A DNA stretch of 6,261 nucleotides from Alcaligenaceae bacterium (GTDB taxonomy: Bacteria > Pseudomonadota > Gammaproteobacteria > Burkholderiales > Burkholderiaceae_B). The stretch covers positions 1 to 6,261 of the forward strand of contig CANCRX010000131.1 in assembly GCA_947380655.1 (NCBI GenBank), given 5' to 3'. Positions 5,929 through 6,261 of the stretch are shown here, piece by piece. The notes beneath the pieces are model-generated. The model saw only the letters and a program-made list of their open reading frames with translations. It was not told the origin of the DNA and made no database searches. Made by a program: the position numbers and the translations under genes. The number at the start of each line of letters is the position of its first letter. Within the stretch, counting starts at the first letter, position 1.

Positions 5929-6261
5929 TTAATTAACTTTGATATTCGCTTTTTTGACGATCTCGCCATACATGGCACTATCTTTTTCAATGAGTTTTCT
6001 AAAACCCTCGGGCGTCGTGCTTTCGGCAACAAAGCCTGCAGCAAGAAACTTTTGCTGAACATCAGGATCTTTCACAATTTCGCCAATTTCTTTTGCGATG
6101 CGATCAATGATTGGTTGTGGTGTGCCTTTCGGTGCCATCAGTCCGACCCAGGATGACATGGCAAAGCCTGGAAATCCAGATTCCGCCATAGTGGGGATGT
6201 TGGTCTCAGTCGGCCAGCGTTTAGCTGAACTGACAGCGATGGCTTTGAGTTTGCCTTCTTT
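5929..6261 (-). CDS. Bug-family (TctC-like) solute-binding protein, C-terminal part
   Basis: The 5' end lies beyond the window. The visible 110 codons are open from the edge (KEGKLKAIAVSSAKRWPTET at the start) to a TAA at 5931-5929. They contain the C-terminal Bug motifs: LKAIAVSSAKR, then IPTMAESGFPGF, then SSWVGLMAPKGTP, and the closing helices EGFRKLIEKDSAMYGEIVKK. This aligns by eye with the same region of the second Bug protein downstream (LKPLAVTSMKR, PTMNESGYPGF, VGPKGLP, RWGEIIQKAGVK). The identity is clearly partial, so the two are paralogues that probably bind different ligands rather than a recent duplication. The gene is transcribed ahead of the VOC gene with a 4-nt gap. An ATG at 6189 is internal, not the start. 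Confidence 0.9.
   Translation of the reverse strand, partial: KEGKLKAIAVSSAKRWPTETNIPTMAESGFPGFAMSSWVGLMAPKGTPQPIIDRIAKEIGEIVKDPDVQQKFLAAGFVAESTTPEGFRKLIEKDSAMYGEIVKKANIKVN

Noticed and set aside
5925..6062. 46-codon N-terminal extension of the VOC protein
   Set aside because: It overlaps the end of the upstream Bug gene in another frame. The VOC fold begins shortly after the ATG at 5924.
5905..6156. Plus-strand open frame of 83 codons
   Set aside because: It is antisense to the Bug C-terminus and the VOC start; its Phe/Asn-rich translation is typical of a shadow frame.

Overview
This 6.26 kb window looks like accessory chromosome from a betaproteobacterium, most likely in the order Burkholderiales. 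The main reason is the presence of two Bug (TctC-like) periplasmic receptors, a family greatly expanded in that order. The IS3-group transposase end and the adaptor/permease/ATPase efflux set fit but are less specific. Base composition is moderate, neither very GC-rich nor AT-rich, apart from a clearly AT-rich intergenic stretch near 720-950. No rRNA, tRNA or CRISPR array is visible.

Layout. (1) 1-149: the right end of an IS3-family insertion sequence, with the last 38 codons of its transposase and a terminal inverted repeat. (2) 150-705, minus strand: the N-terminal part of a secreted alkylsulfatase-type metallo-beta-lactamase-fold protein. The insertion sequence interrupts it before the metal-binding motif, so it is a pseudogene. 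(3) 706-953: an AT-rich divergent control region with a 10-bp-arm inverted repeat and weak promoter-like elements. (4) 954-4411, plus strand: a compact, probably co-transcribed set of four genes: an ABM-family (YgiN-like) monooxygenase, a periplasmic adaptor (HlyD/MacA type), a MacB/LolC-type ABC permease and its LolD/MacB-type ATPase. (5) 4413-4447: a perfect 13-bp inverted repeat between convergent operons. (6) 4455-6261, minus strand: a second set, in transcription order a Bug receptor (5' end outside the window), a small VOC-fold protein and a second complete Bug receptor.

How the parts may work together. The plus-strand genes encode the inner-membrane and periplasmic parts of a tripartite ABC export system. 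No outer-membrane TolC-type gene is present, so one would have to be supplied from elsewhere. The small monooxygenase just upstream could act on the exported compound or on a related quinone-like molecule; this is inference. The minus-strand set pairs solute receptors with a putative metal-dependent VOC enzyme, suggesting uptake and modification of an organic acid or aromatic compound whose identity cannot be read from the sequence. I found no convincing wholly new system. The most notable points are the IS-disrupted sulfatase, the monooxygenase-plus-exporter operon and the receptor-VOC-receptor arrangement.
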